A stretch of DNA of 15,023 nt from an uncultured bacterium (GCA_937894665.1 CALAWF010000082.1:1-15023); one strand, 5' to 3'. Shown: positions 6,643 to 14,497, counted from the stretch's first letter. The notes: generated from the sequence alone by a model not told the origin. A program made the numbers and translations.

Positions 6643-6801
6643 TTACACAAGACCTAAAACTTTTTTGTACCAAGAGAAAGATTCTAACTCAGTACCATTA
6701 AAAGTTGTCTTTGTGCATTGATTTTTCAAGTAGGTTTCAAATTCATCGGTAAATTTAGATTTTACCTTTTTAACCTCTTTGTCTGAAATTACTGTTGACA
6801 T
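6643..6801 (-). CDS. Small 52-residue protein, unknown function
   Basis: A complete short gene: ATG at 6801, stop TAA at 6643-6645. The Shine-Dalgarno AAGGAG lies 7 nt before the ATG. A TATAAT box lies upstream (6850-6855) and a strong terminator downstream (6581-6604), so it has every signal of a separate monocistronic gene. The protein starts MSTVISDKEVKKVKS and ends with LESFSWYKKVLGLV. It is basic and probably helical, with one cysteine (C29) and no signal peptide or membrane segment. I recognise no family. The aromatic C-terminal SWYKK patch could be a binding surface. It is read divergently from the exported TPR gene. It might be a small regulator or an abundant accessory protein; the sequence does not decide. 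Confidence 0.75.
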   Translation of the reverse strand: MSTVISDKEVKKVKSKFTDEFETYLKNQCTKTTFNGTELESFSWYKKVLGLV

Positions 6802-6849
6802 AAACACACTCCTTTTAAAAATTATTATAAGGTTGTAAACATCTCATAT

Positions 6850-6855
6850 ATTATA
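6850..6855 (-). promoter_or_regulatory. -10 box of the 52-residue gene
   Basis: On the minus strand GTGGTATAAT contains a perfect TATAAT about 48 bp before the ATG, giving a leader near 42 nt with AAGGAG. No convincing -35 is seen. The motif TGGCATGTTG (inverse at 6888-6897) lies 32 bp upstream of the box and recurs at 1824-1833, so an activator site is possible. Confidence 0.5.
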
Positions 6856-7090
6856 CCACGAAATACATGATTTCTCTAGCTATAAACCAACATGCCAGAA
6901 ATTTTTGCTAGTATATTTGGATTTTATTTGTAAAATTTTGTTAAGTAATTTTGTTTAATTAATTATACATTATATTAAGAGAAAATATTGCAAAATTTTT
7001 GTATATTTATGCTAATATTTCTTTATACTACTCAAAAGCAAAATTATCAAAAATATGATAAAATCATTAAAAAAATAGAATGTATAAAAT

Positions 7091-7119
7091 TTGACAACTA
7101 GAGTAGCAAATAGCAAAAT
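7091..7119 (+). promoter_or_regulatory. Promoter of the exported TPR operon
   Basis: A perfect TTGACA (7091-7096) is followed after 17 bp by CAAAAT (7114-7119), a 4 of 6 match to the -10 consensus. A leader of about 50 nt would end in AAGGAAG before the ATG at 7178. It lies in the 376-bp divergent space 6802-7177, in which the other items seen are the -10 box at 6850-6855 and the 10-mer at 6888-6897; no riboswitch was recognised. Confidence 0.5.
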
Positions 7120-7177
7120 ATAGTTAAAACATTTTATACAAAGGTAATATTTTATAGAAATATGCGAAGGAAGTAAT

Positions 7178-9259
7178 ATGAAAATCAGAAAGCAACTTTT
7201 AACCACTATTTTGGTATCTGCATTAGCATTCAGCTCACAAGCAGTAAATGCTCAAATGACTCCGGAAGCAACCGCTTTGTACCAAGAAGCTTGCACGGCA
7301 GAACACCAACAAGACTTGAAAGATGCAATCTCTAAACTTGAAAAAGCAATTGAAGTATCAGGTGGAGATGCAATGCTTTATACTAAATTAGCAGGGATTT
7401 ATTCTGAAATTGACCAATACGACAAAGCATTAGAAAACTATAAAAAAGTTACTGAGCTAAACCCAGATGATGCCTTTGTATATATTAGTATTGGTAGCAT
7501 CTACGAAAACCAAGGAAAATATAAAGAAGCCCTAACAGCATACAACAAAGCACTTGATATTTTCCCTGAATACAAATTTAACTATTACAATATCGCAAAT
7601 GTTCAATATCAGTTAAGAAATTATAATGAAGCAATCAAGGATTATAACTTATTCCTTGATACCTACGCACAACATGCAGAAGCAAGAGAAAGTTTAGCTG
7701 CATCATATTACGCAATAAAAGATTATACAAATGCTTCTAAACAATATCAAAGAATTTATGAAAAAAATCCAGAATCATTTAAAAATTACTCAGAATACGG
7801 AATTTCACTATTAAATACTGATAACTCAGAAAAAGCGGTTGAAATGCTAGAAAAAGCAATCGAACTTGATCCTGATAATAATGCAGCCCATTTGGGACTT
7901 GCTCAAAGTTATCAAGATTTAGGTAAAAATGATATGGCGTATGAGCAATACCAAGTTGTTTTACAAAAAATTCCTAACCTAAACACTGTAAGACTTGATT
8001 ATGCAAACTTGCTTGCTGATATGAATAAAAATACAGAAGCAATTACACAATACAATATGTATATCAAAGCATTTCCAAATGATATAAATGGATATAAAAA
8101 CCTTGCAGCCGTTTATAAAGAAGTTGGAAATTATGACAAAGCAATTGAAAATTATTTAGTTGCAATTCAAAAAGATGCGGACAATATCGACCTTAAAAAA
8201 GAAATTGCAAATTGTTATCACAACAAAAAAGATTACCAAACAGCATTAAAATACTACAATGAAATTCTTGCTGCCCAACCTGATAATCTTGATATTAAAT
8301 CAAATAAAGCAATTGCACTTCATGCCTTAAAACAATATGATGAAGCAATTTCTTTATACCAAGAACTCTTAACAACAAAAGATGACAAAACAATTAAAAA
8401 TAACCTAAATGATGCACTTGTTGCTAGAGGTCATGAACTTGTTGATAAAGGTGATAACGCCAAAGCTATTGAAGATTTTAAATCTGCAATCAAAGGCGGA
8501 TATAGTGATGGTTATGTATATTATGGATTAGCAAAAGCATATAGAGCAGAAGGAGAAAATACAAAAGCATCCGAAAACTATGAAAAAGCTATTTCTATAA
8601 ATCCTGATAAAACAGTATATTCTGCAGAGTATAGTGATTTTATCTCTTCACTTTATACTCCAAAAGTTAATATAGACAATACCGGAAACAAAGTTCTACC
8701 AACAATCAGTTTATCAATGGATAATAATAATGAACAAAATGTTTCCTCTACAGAAAAAACACCTGCTGTTGTTAAAACATCAAACGTAACAATTAAACAA
8801 AATGAAGACTTTATTGCAGAAGGGGATAAAAATTACAAAGCAAACAACTATGATGCAGCAGTGAAGAATTACCAAGATGCACTGCAACTTGTTCCAAATG
8901 ATGCAGTTACACTTTTAAAAATTGGAAATATTTATAAAATCAAAGAAGATAATACAAAAGCAGTTAACTTCTATCAAAAATCAATCATCGTTAACCCTGA
9001 CTATACCGATGGATGGTTTAATTTAGGACTTGCTTATGCAAACGAAAATAACCTAATTGAATCTCAAAAGAGTTTTGAAAAAGTTATTTCTTTAGATCCT
9101 GATTACAACTTTGGATACGCTTATTATGCCCTAGGCAAAGCTCTTGAACACCAAGGTAAAAAAGCCGATGCAATCAAAAACTACAAACTATTTATCAAAC
9201 ACAACAACGACAAAGAAATGATAAATACTGTTCAAGCAGAAATTAAACAATTGCAGTAA
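7178..9259 (+). CDS. Exported tetratricopeptide repeat protein, 693 residues
   Basis: The protein opens with a clear Sec signal peptide: KIRKQ, a hydrophobic core (LLTTILVSALAF, 7-18) and likely cleavage after AVNA at 22-25. Behind it runs a long TPR superhelix of about 13 repeats (residues ~32-480), with typical units such as YDKALENYKKVTELNPDD (81-98) and AVEMLEKAIELDPDN (220-234). A polar Ser/Asn/Thr linker at 495-540 leads to about four more repeats (545-678). An exported scaffold of this size usually organises envelope complexes or binds secreted partners; the partner is not visible, but a lipoprotein-like gene follows 17 bp later. The ATG has AAGGAAG (7167-7173) upstream. Repeats are diverged, without near-identical copies. 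It heads a co-directional run of five genes. Confidence 0.92.
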   Translation: MKIRKQLLTTILVSALAFSSQAVNAQMTPEATALYQEACTAEHQQDLKDAISKLEKAIEVSGGDAMLYTKLAGIYSEIDQYDKALENYKKVTELNPDDAFVYISIGSIYENQGKYKEALTAYNKALDIFPEYKFNYYNIANVQYQLRNYNEAIKDYNLFLDTYAQHAEARESLAASYYAIKDYTNASKQYQRIYEKNPESFKNYSEYGISLLNTDNSEKAVEMLEKAIELDPDNNAAHLGLAQSYQDLGKNDMAYEQYQVVLQKIPNLNTVRLDYANLLADMNKNTEAITQYNMYIKAFPNDINGYKNLAAVYKEVGNYDKAIENYLVAIQKDADNIDLKKEIANCYHNKKDYQTALKYYNEILAAQPDNLDIKSNKAIALHALKQYDEAISLYQELLTTKDDKTIKNNLNDALVARGHELVDKGDNAKAIEDFKSAIKGGYSDGYVYYGLAKAYRAEGENTKASENYEKAISINPDKTVYSAEYSDFISSLYTPKVNIDNTGNKVLPTISLSMDNNNEQNVSSTEKTPAVVKTSNVTIKQNEDFIAEGDKNYKANNYDAAVKNYQDALQLVPNDAVTLLKIGNIYKIKEDNTKAVNFYQKSIIVNPDYTDGWFNLGLAYANENNLIESQKSFEKVISLDPDYNFGYAYYALGKALEHQGKKADAIKNYKLFIKHNNDKEMINTVQAEIKQLQ

Positions 9260-9276
9260 TTTTGTTGGAGAAAATA

Positions 9277-9723
9277 TTGTTTTTGAAAATAGTTAAAAAA
9301 CCTTTAATAATCTTTTTAATGACAATATTTCTAACATTGTTTACTTGTGCATGCAATAATGAGCAATCACAGATTTTGTTCAATAAGTATCCATTTTCAA
9401 CAGAAACATTGCACTCTACATCAAATATATTCAAACCAAATGAAAGAATATATTATTTGGTAACTCTTCCAAAACCTGTTGTAACAAAGAAATTATTTAT
9501 TCAAGTTGTAAAAACAGATGGAAAAACTATTGCAGGAGATTCAGCTGACAGACTAGGCTATGACTTAGTTTGGTCAAGACATGTAAAACTAAAAAATGAA
9601 CAAATATATTATTTTACCGATTATGTAGTTTTTAATGAAACTGGGGTTTATATAATGAAAGTTTATTCTAAAGACAACCCAACAAAAATTTTGACATCTT
9701 CTCAATTTTATGTGAGAAATTAA
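9277..9723 (+). CDS. Small putative lipoprotein, unknown function
   Basis: The frame is open from a TTG at 9262, but the TTG at 9277 is chosen because GGAG (9267-9270) lies 6 nt before it, giving 148 residues. The N-terminus is a basic patch (KIVKK) and a hydrophobic core (IIFLMTIFLTLF), ending in TCAC. Either cysteine could be lipid-modified, though neither has an ideal lipobox (LFTC has Thr before Cys), so a cleaved or anchored signal is also possible. The mature part alternates short beta-like and charged segments (ERIYYLVTLPKPVVTKK; later NETGVYIMKVYSKDN) and may form a small beta-sandwich. I know no family. It lies 17 bp after the exported TPR gene and 16 bp before the cysteine-rich gene, so co-transcription is very likely and an envelope partnership with the TPR protein is plausible. 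Confidence 0.75.
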   Translation: MFLKIVKKPLIIFLMTIFLTLFTCACNNEQSQILFNKYPFSTETLHSTSNIFKPNERIYYLVTLPKPVVTKKLFIQVVKTDGKTIAGDSADRLGYDLVWSRHVKLKNEQIYYFTDYVVFNETGVYIMKVYSKDNPTKILTSSQFYVRN

Positions 9724-9739
9724 ATAGGAGAATTTTAAA

Positions 9740-10138
9740 ATGATTAAAGATAAAGCACTTACATACTTCAAAAGCGGATACTCTTGTTCGGAAAGTATCG
9801 TGAAAGCTGCAATTGAAGAAGGTTTATGCCCTAAAGATTTATTACCATGTGCAACTACATTTTCAGCTGGAATGTCATCAGGTTGTGCTTGCGGAACAAT
9901 TACAGGAGCTCAACTTGTTCTAGGCTACCTGTTTGGAAGAGAAAATAAATTTGGCAATCAAATATCAGCAAGAGAAAAAGCTGCAGAACTGGTAGAAGAA
10001 TTTAAAAAACGCAACAAAGTAACTTGCTGTAGAATTCTTAGTGCAGGATTAGTTGGAAGTGCAAAAAAAGAACATTGTTCAAAATTCGTTGCTGATGTTT
10101 CAGATATTTTAGAAACTTTAGCAAAGGTTGCCGTATAA
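9740..10138 (+). CDS. C_GCAxxG_C_C family putative redox-active protein
   Basis: The 132-residue protein matches the cysteine-rich C_GCAxxG_C_C family, named for its conserved cysteine pattern. Visible landmarks are YSCSES with C16, SGCACGTITGAQ with C49 and C51, the CC pair at 96-97, and C113. C30 and C37 bring the total to eight cysteines. Family members are often annotated as putative redox-active or iron-sulfur proteins, but the reaction is not established. There is no signal peptide, so it is likely cytoplasmic. AGGAG lies a few bases before the ATG. The stop overlaps the next start (TAATG at 10136-10140), which couples it to crcB. Confidence 0.88.
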   Translation: MIKDKALTYFKSGYSCSESIVKAAIEEGLCPKDLLPCATTFSAGMSSGCACGTITGAQLVLGYLFGRENKFGNQISAREKAAELVEEFKKRNKVTCCRILSAGLVGSAKKEHCSKFVADVSDILETLAKVAV

Positions 10139-10512
10139 TGTTGAACATTTTAGCAGTATTTTTAGGTGGAGGGATTGGAGCTTGTGCAAGGTACCTAACA
10201 GGTATTTTATGCGTAAACCTATTTAAAATTAATCTCCCAATTTCAACCTTTTTAGTAAATATTGCAGGATGTTTTCTGATTGGATTTTTGTATGTGCTAT
10301 TTATTGAAAAAATTCAATCTTCTAATCCGTTAAAACTATTATTAACAGTTGGTTTTTGTGGAAGTTTAACAACTTTCAGTACTTTTTCGGCAGAATTATT
10401 TGAAATGATACAAAATCAACAATTTTTACATGCTTCCATTTATTGCATTATAAGTGTTATAATTGGTTGCATTGCAGTATATTTTGGAGGCTATTGTGCA
10501 AGATTTTTATAA
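10138..10512 (+). CDS. crcB: Fluoride channel CrcB (Fluc family)
   Basis: A 124-residue, four-helix inner-membrane protein that exports fluoride as a dual-topology homodimer. Family signatures are present: GGGIGACARY (10-19), the pore Asn in VNIAGC (40-45), and the hallmark GFCGSLTTFSTFS (72-84), whose phenylalanines line the fluoride path. Only one crcB is present, as expected for the homodimeric form. Its start overlaps the preceding stop, and its end overlaps the next gene by 17 bp. No fluoride riboswitch precedes it: the upstream bases are coding sequence, so expression depends on the operon promoter. Confidence 0.95.
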   Translation: MLNILAVFLGGGIGACARYLTGILCVNLFKINLPISTFLVNIAGCFLIGFLYVLFIEKIQSSNPLKLLLTVGFCGSLTTFSTFSAELFEMIQNQQFLHASIYCIISVIIGCIAVYFGGYCARFL

Positions 10513-11344
10513 AGTTGACAAATTGAATTTCCTAACAGCGGGTATGCCACTAGCTACTGGGAAAGAAGGATACCCAAGAGCATTTGAAATTATTCAAGAA
10601 CTTGGGCTGGATGGAATGGAAGTAGAATTTGTCCATGGTGTTAGAATGTCTGACGAAACCCGTGAACTTGTTCACTCTATTCAAAAAGAAAAAAATCTTG
10701 TCCTTACTGCACATGGACCTTTTTATATTAATCTTAATTCCAAAGAAGAAGAAAAAGTTGAAGCCAGTGTTCAAAGAATTATAGACACAGCTCAAACTGC
10801 TTCTGCTTTTGGTGGTTATAGTATTACTTATCACGCAGCATTTTATATGGGCAAAGATAAAGAAACAGTTTTTCAACAGGTAAAAACACAAACTCAAAAA
10901 ATCGCTGACTTTTTAGAAAAAAACAATATCAAAGTGTGGATTAGACCCGAAACAACAGGGAAAGCCTCTCAATGGGGAGATTACGAAGAAATAATCCGAC
11001 TTTCTAAAGAATTTGACCAAGTTTTACCTTGTATAGATTTTTCTCACATCCACGCCAGAACAGGTGGAGAATATAATACCTACGATGAATTTTGCAAAGT
11101 TTTGGATAGAATTGGAACAGAATTAGGAGAAAAAGCTCTTCACAATTTCCACGCACATCTTGCAGGAATTGAGTATTCTGATAAGGGAGAAAAACGTCAT
11201 TTAATCTTAGAAAAATCAGATATGAATTATAAAGACTTACTCAAAGCCTTGAAAAGTTTTGATGTTAAAGGAGCTTTAGTTTGCGAAAGTCCTAATATTG
11301 AAGAAGATGCAAAACTTTTAAAAGACTACTATTTGAGTTTATAA
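10496..11344 (+). CDS. Endonuclease IV-family TIM-barrel enzyme
   Basis: The 282-residue protein belongs to the AP endonuclease 2 / xylose isomerase-like TIM-barrel group (Nfo, COG0648), metal enzymes that cut abasic sites in DNA. Visible ligand equivalents to E. coli Nfo are H73 (TAHGPF), H113 (TYHAAF), E152 (RPETTG), D181 and H184 (IDFSHIH), H221 (HAHLAG), H235 (KGEKRHL) and E264 (VCESPN). The Asp two residues before the last His in Nfo (DRH) is replaced by Lys here, typical as I recall of a GEK-x-H subfamily. A repair nuclease is favoured; a sugar isomerase-like activity is not excluded. The start is GTG at 10496 with GGAGG (10486-10490) 5 nt upstream, rather than the TTG at 10463. It overlaps crcB by 17 bp. 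Confidence 0.85.
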   Translation: MQDFYKVDKLNFLTAGMPLATGKEGYPRAFEIIQELGLDGMEVEFVHGVRMSDETRELVHSIQKEKNLVLTAHGPFYINLNSKEEEKVEASVQRIIDTAQTASAFGGYSITYHAAFYMGKDKETVFQQVKTQTQKIADFLEKNNIKVWIRPETTGKASQWGDYEEIIRLSKEFDQVLPCIDFSHIHARTGGEYNTYDEFCKVLDRIGTELGEKALHNFHAHLAGIEYSDKGEKRHLILEKSDMNYKDLLKALKSFDVKGALVCESPNIEEDAKLLKDYYLSL

Positions 11345-11353
11345 TATCAATTG

Positions 11354-11377
11354 TCATATAAAAATATGAATTTTTTT
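11354..11377 (+). terminator. Weak terminator at the end of the TPR-to-nuclease operon
   Basis: TCATAT (11354-11359) and ATATGA (11364-11369) form a 6-bp stem with an AAAA loop, followed by a seven-T run (11371-11377). The stem is A/T-rich, so some read-through into dnaG is likely. Confidence 0.5.
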
Positions 11378-11405
11378 CTAAACAATTTCCGAAAATATTT
11401 GTTGA

Positions 11406-11414
11406 TGTTACAAT
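11406..11414 (+). promoter_or_regulatory. Extended -10 promoter just upstream of dnaG
   Basis: TGTTACAAT has the TG-n-TACAAT layout of an extended -10 element. Six bases separate it from the ATG at 11421, so the predicted first transcribed base is the A of the start codon. The -35 region (TTTCCG, 17 bp upstream) is weak, as is usual for extended -10 promoters. Confidence 0.45.
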
Positions 11415-11420
11415 TTTAGT

Positions 11421-13310
11421 ATGGCAGGCAGTTGGGATGAATTAATACAACAGATTAAAGAACGTTTGGATATTGTGGAAGTTGTATCCGAACAAGTTGT
11501 TTTGAAAAAAAGAGGAAACAACTATTGGGGATTATGCCCTTTCCACAAGGATAAAAATCCATCTTTCTGTGTAACTCCTCATATGGGAATTTACAAATGT
11601 TTCAGTTGTGGAGAAGCTGGAGATGCACTCAAATTTTTAATGAAAACAAAAAATGTTGAATTTAAAGATTTGATAATTGAACTTGCCGATAAATTCGGTT
11701 TAGAAGTTCCGCATTCGCATAGAAATTCAGAAGGTTCTACAAAAGAATTAAAAGCTCAAATGCTTAAAGCGACAGAAATAGCTACTGAATTTTACCACGA
11801 TTTACTTTTGAGAAACAAAGATGCAAATGCTGAGATTGCGACAAATTACCTAACAAAAAGAGGAATTGGTACTGATATTATTAAAAAATATCATATAGGT
11901 ATTGCCCCAAAAGCCTATACAGCTTTATATGACGAATTAAGAAAAGATTTTTCTAATGAAGTTCTTGAAAAAGCAGGACTTGTTTTGAAAAGTGATAAGG
12001 GCGGTTATATTGATAGATTTAGAAACCGTGTAATTATTCCCATTCAAAACGAAAATGGAGAATTTGTTGCATTTGGTGCAAGAGCAATCGAAAAAGACCA
12101 AAATCCAAAGTACTTAAATTCATCAGATTCACTTATATATAATAAAAGTCGTTTACTTTATGGTCTATACACAGCCAAAGAAGCTATAAAACAAGAAGAT
12201 TCAGTTATCCTAATGGAAGGATACTTTGATGTAATTTCATCGCAAGCCCATGGGATAGAAAATTGCGTTGCATCTTGCGGAACTTCATTGACTCCGGACC
12301 ACGTAAAACTTCTTTCAAGATACACAAAATCAAGAAGAATTTACCTATCATTTGACACCGATTCAGCCGGTCAAAAAGCAACAGCAAGAGGTGCTTCTAT
12401 TATTAAAGAAGTATTTGCAGGACTTGGAAACGTAAAACAATTTGATGAAAGCTATCTTCCATCATCAGATGACAAATACGCTTGCGAAATCAGAGTAATT
12501 GCCCCACCAGAAGGGAAAGACCCTGATGAATTTGTTCGTTCTGTCGGAGCAGATGCTTACAAAATGTATATGGAAAATGCTCCACTATTTATTGATTTTC
12601 AAATTGACAGTATTCTAAAAAATAAAGACAAATTCACTACACCACAAGAAAAAGCTCAATTCATTTCTACACTTATACCAATTCTTGTAGAAATCAAAAA
12701 CAAAATCATTAGAGCTGAATATGTTGATATGGTTGCACAATCCCTCGGAATTGTTCCGGAAGCAATAATGGCTGAACTTCGTTCATATGAAAGAATGAAC
12801 GCACCAAGAGTAGAAAGAATTGTTAAAAATGTAACAAAAAATAACTCAGTTTCAAAAAAAGCGCAAAAAAATTTATTGAGCGTTTTTTTAGTACCTGACA
12901 GTCATTTAACATTTACTCAAATCAATGAAATGATTGGCGACGTTGCATTCGATGATGAAATATTAATAATTGTAAAAACTACGATTGACAAATTGATATG
13001 TAGCGTAAATAATGTGAAAGAATTAATAGAACATTTATATACTGAATTTGTTGATAATCCTGACGCTCAGGCAGTTTTACCAGAGTTGATTTCAACATCA
13101 GAAGCATATAGAGGCTTGTCAGAAGAAGATTTTAGAAGTGTGATAAAAGAAACAATCGACAAGATAAATCGAATCAGGCAGGTAAAGGAAATCGAACACA
13201 TTAAACAGATGTACAAAGGGATTGATGATGATGATCCCGAAGCCCTAAAAATTCAAATACAACTTAGAGATAAAATAAAGAAAAAAAGACAAAAATCGGA
13301 GAATAATTAA
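11421..13310 (+). CDS. dnaG: DNA primase DnaG
   Basis: This 629-residue protein is the replicative primase that lays RNA primers for DNA synthesis with the DnaB helicase. The N-terminal zinc-binding domain shows C39-x2-H42 (CPFH) and C60-x2-C63 (CFSC). The RNA polymerase domain follows, with a TOPRIM fold carrying EGYFDV (E266) and the DTD pair at D312 and D314. After it the usual EGKDPDEFVR motif appears at 364-373, preceded by a roughly 18-residue insertion with YLPSSDDKYACE. A helical C-terminal helicase-interaction region (about 450-629) completes a normal length. No Shine-Dalgarno is seen before the ATG, and an extended -10 element ends 6 nt upstream. The gene ends TAATG, overlapping the rpoD start by one base. 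Confidence 0.97.
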   Translation: MAGSWDELIQQIKERLDIVEVVSEQVVLKKRGNNYWGLCPFHKDKNPSFCVTPHMGIYKCFSCGEAGDALKFLMKTKNVEFKDLIIELADKFGLEVPHSHRNSEGSTKELKAQMLKATEIATEFYHDLLLRNKDANAEIATNYLTKRGIGTDIIKKYHIGIAPKAYTALYDELRKDFSNEVLEKAGLVLKSDKGGYIDRFRNRVIIPIQNENGEFVAFGARAIEKDQNPKYLNSSDSLIYNKSRLLYGLYTAKEAIKQEDSVILMEGYFDVISSQAHGIENCVASCGTSLTPDHVKLLSRYTKSRRIYLSFDTDSAGQKATARGASIIKEVFAGLGNVKQFDESYLPSSDDKYACEIRVIAPPEGKDPDEFVRSVGADAYKMYMENAPLFIDFQIDSILKNKDKFTTPQEKAQFISTLIPILVEIKNKIIRAEYVDMVAQSLGIVPEAIMAELRSYERMNAPRVERIVKNVTKNNSVSKKAQKNLLSVFLVPDSHLTFTQINEMIGDVAFDDEILIIVKTTIDKLICSVNNVKELIEHLYTEFVDNPDAQAVLPELISTSEAYRGLSEEDFRSVIKETIDKINRIRQVKEIEHIKQMYKGIDDDDPEALKIQIQLRDKIKKKRQKSENN

Positions 13311-14407
13311 TGACAAAAAAAAGACAATCAGGCTCCTCAGTAATCAGTGTAATGGATGAAGAATCACTAGATTTAGAAAATATTAATGAGGAAACGGTTA
13401 TTGGTGAAGGCAATGATGATATTAACTACATGAACGTTGATATTTCAACTGATAATATCGAAGATATTGTAACTTCAAAGATGGGCGAAAAAATGTCAAA
13501 TGACGATATTTATATGATGCATTCATCAGATGAAGCTGATCCAAGTGATTTGGAAGTTCCTAAAAATGTTGCAATTGATGATCCGGTAAGATTATATCTA
13601 AGAGAAATCGGTAGAATTAAATTATTATCTGCAAATGAAGAAATCGAATTAGCAAGAAAAATCTTAGAAGGTGGAACCCCAGGGGCTATTGCAAAAAGAA
13701 AATTAGTTCAAGCTAACTTACGTTTAGTTGTAAGTATCGCTAAGAAATATGTTGGACGTGGAATGTTATTCCTAGACCTTATTCAAGAAGGAAACTTAGG
13801 TTTAATCAGAGCAGCTGAAAAATTTGACCACGAAAGAGGTTTCAAATTCTCAACTTATGCAACTTGGTGGATTAGACAAGCTATTACTCGTGCAATTGCA
13901 GACCAAGCAAGAACAATCCGAATTCCTGTTCACATGGTTGAAACAATTAACAAATTGAAAAAAGTTACAAGAAAACTTGCTCAAGACTTATCAAGAAAAC
14001 CAACCGAAGATGAATTAGCTGCTGAAATGAACGTATCTATTTCAAAACTTCGTGAAATCATTAAAATCGCTCAAGAACCTCTATCTTTAGAAACACCAAT
14101 CGGTAAAGAAGAAGATTCTCGTTTAGGTGATTTTATTGAAGATAAAGAAGCTGATGCACCTGTTAAAATGGTTGCTTCTGAATTATTGAAAGAAGACTTG
14201 GCAGAAGTTTTATGTACACTATCACCAAGAGAACGTGATGTATTGAGATTACGTTTCGGTATGGACGATGGTCGTCAAAGAACATTGGAAGAAGTTGGGC
14301 AATTGTTCGGTGTTACTCGTGAACGTATTAGACAAATCGAAGCAAAAGCATTGAGAAAACTTCGTCATCCTAACCGTAAAAAACGTTTAGAAGAATACGT
14401 TGAGTAA
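13310..14407 (+). CDS. rpoD: Primary sigma factor RpoD (SigA)
   Basis: A 365-residue sigma-70 factor that directs RNA polymerase to housekeeping promoters. After an acidic, low-complexity N-terminus (1-88), region 1.2 runs DPVRLYLREIG at 91-101. Region 2 holds NLRLVVSIAKKY (136-147), DLIQEGNLGLIRAAEKFD (156-173) and the -10 binding FSTYATWWIRQAITR (180-194). Region 3 includes ARTIRIPVHM (200-209). Region 4 contains the -35 binding helix-turn-helix, EEVGQLFGVTRERIRQIE (327-344), and ends RHPNRKKRLEEYVE. It is group 1-like in length and region completeness; no full region 1.1 is evident. GGAG (13298-13301) lies 8 nt before the ATG inside dnaG, so translation is coupled. A terminator follows. 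Confidence 0.97.
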   Translation: MTKKRQSGSSVISVMDEESLDLENINEETVIGEGNDDINYMNVDISTDNIEDIVTSKMGEKMSNDDIYMMHSSDEADPSDLEVPKNVAIDDPVRLYLREIGRIKLLSANEEIELARKILEGGTPGAIAKRKLVQANLRLVVSIAKKYVGRGMLFLDLIQEGNLGLIRAAEKFDHERGFKFSTYATWWIRQAITRAIADQARTIRIPVHMVETINKLKKVTRKLAQDLSRKPTEDELAAEMNVSISKLREIIKIAQEPLSLETPIGKEEDSRLGDFIEDKEADAPVKMVASELLKEDLAEVLCTLSPRERDVLRLRFGMDDGRQRTLEEVGQLFGVTRERIRQIEAKALRKLRHPNRKKRLEEYVE

Positions 14408-14431
14408 TCAAATAAAATTATAGAAATTCTT

Positions 14432-14467
14432 AAAAAGCTCTCAAATATTTGAGGGCTTTTTATTTTT
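14432..14467 (+). terminator. Intrinsic terminator after dnaG-rpoD
   Basis: AAAAAGCTCTCAAA (14432-14445) pairs with TTTGAGGGCTTTTT (14448-14461), all Watson-Crick except one G-U, and runs into TATTTTT. It lies 24 bp after the rpoD stop. Confidence 0.9.
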
Positions 14468-14497
14468 GAAAAATACTTTTTACCCAACTGTATATGC

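Noticed and set aside
6880..6900. Sigma-54 promoter suggested by TGGCATG
   Set aside because: The -12 GC element is missing at the required spacing, and a normal TATAAT serves the gene.
6802..7177. Fluoride riboswitch for the crcB-containing operon
   Set aside because: No recognisable crcB-motif consensus was seen by eye; only promoter boxes and A/T-rich sequence.
7012..7206. 64-codon hydrophobic minus-strand frame overlapping the TPR start
   Set aside because: It is A/T-rich intergenic sequence read as Phe/Ile/Leu, and it overlaps the promoter and signal peptide of a certain gene.
10550..10897. 115-codon minus-strand frame inside the endonuclease IV-family gene
   Set aside because: It is a shadow of a conserved coding region, with Phe/Asn/Ser-rich composition and no family resemblance.
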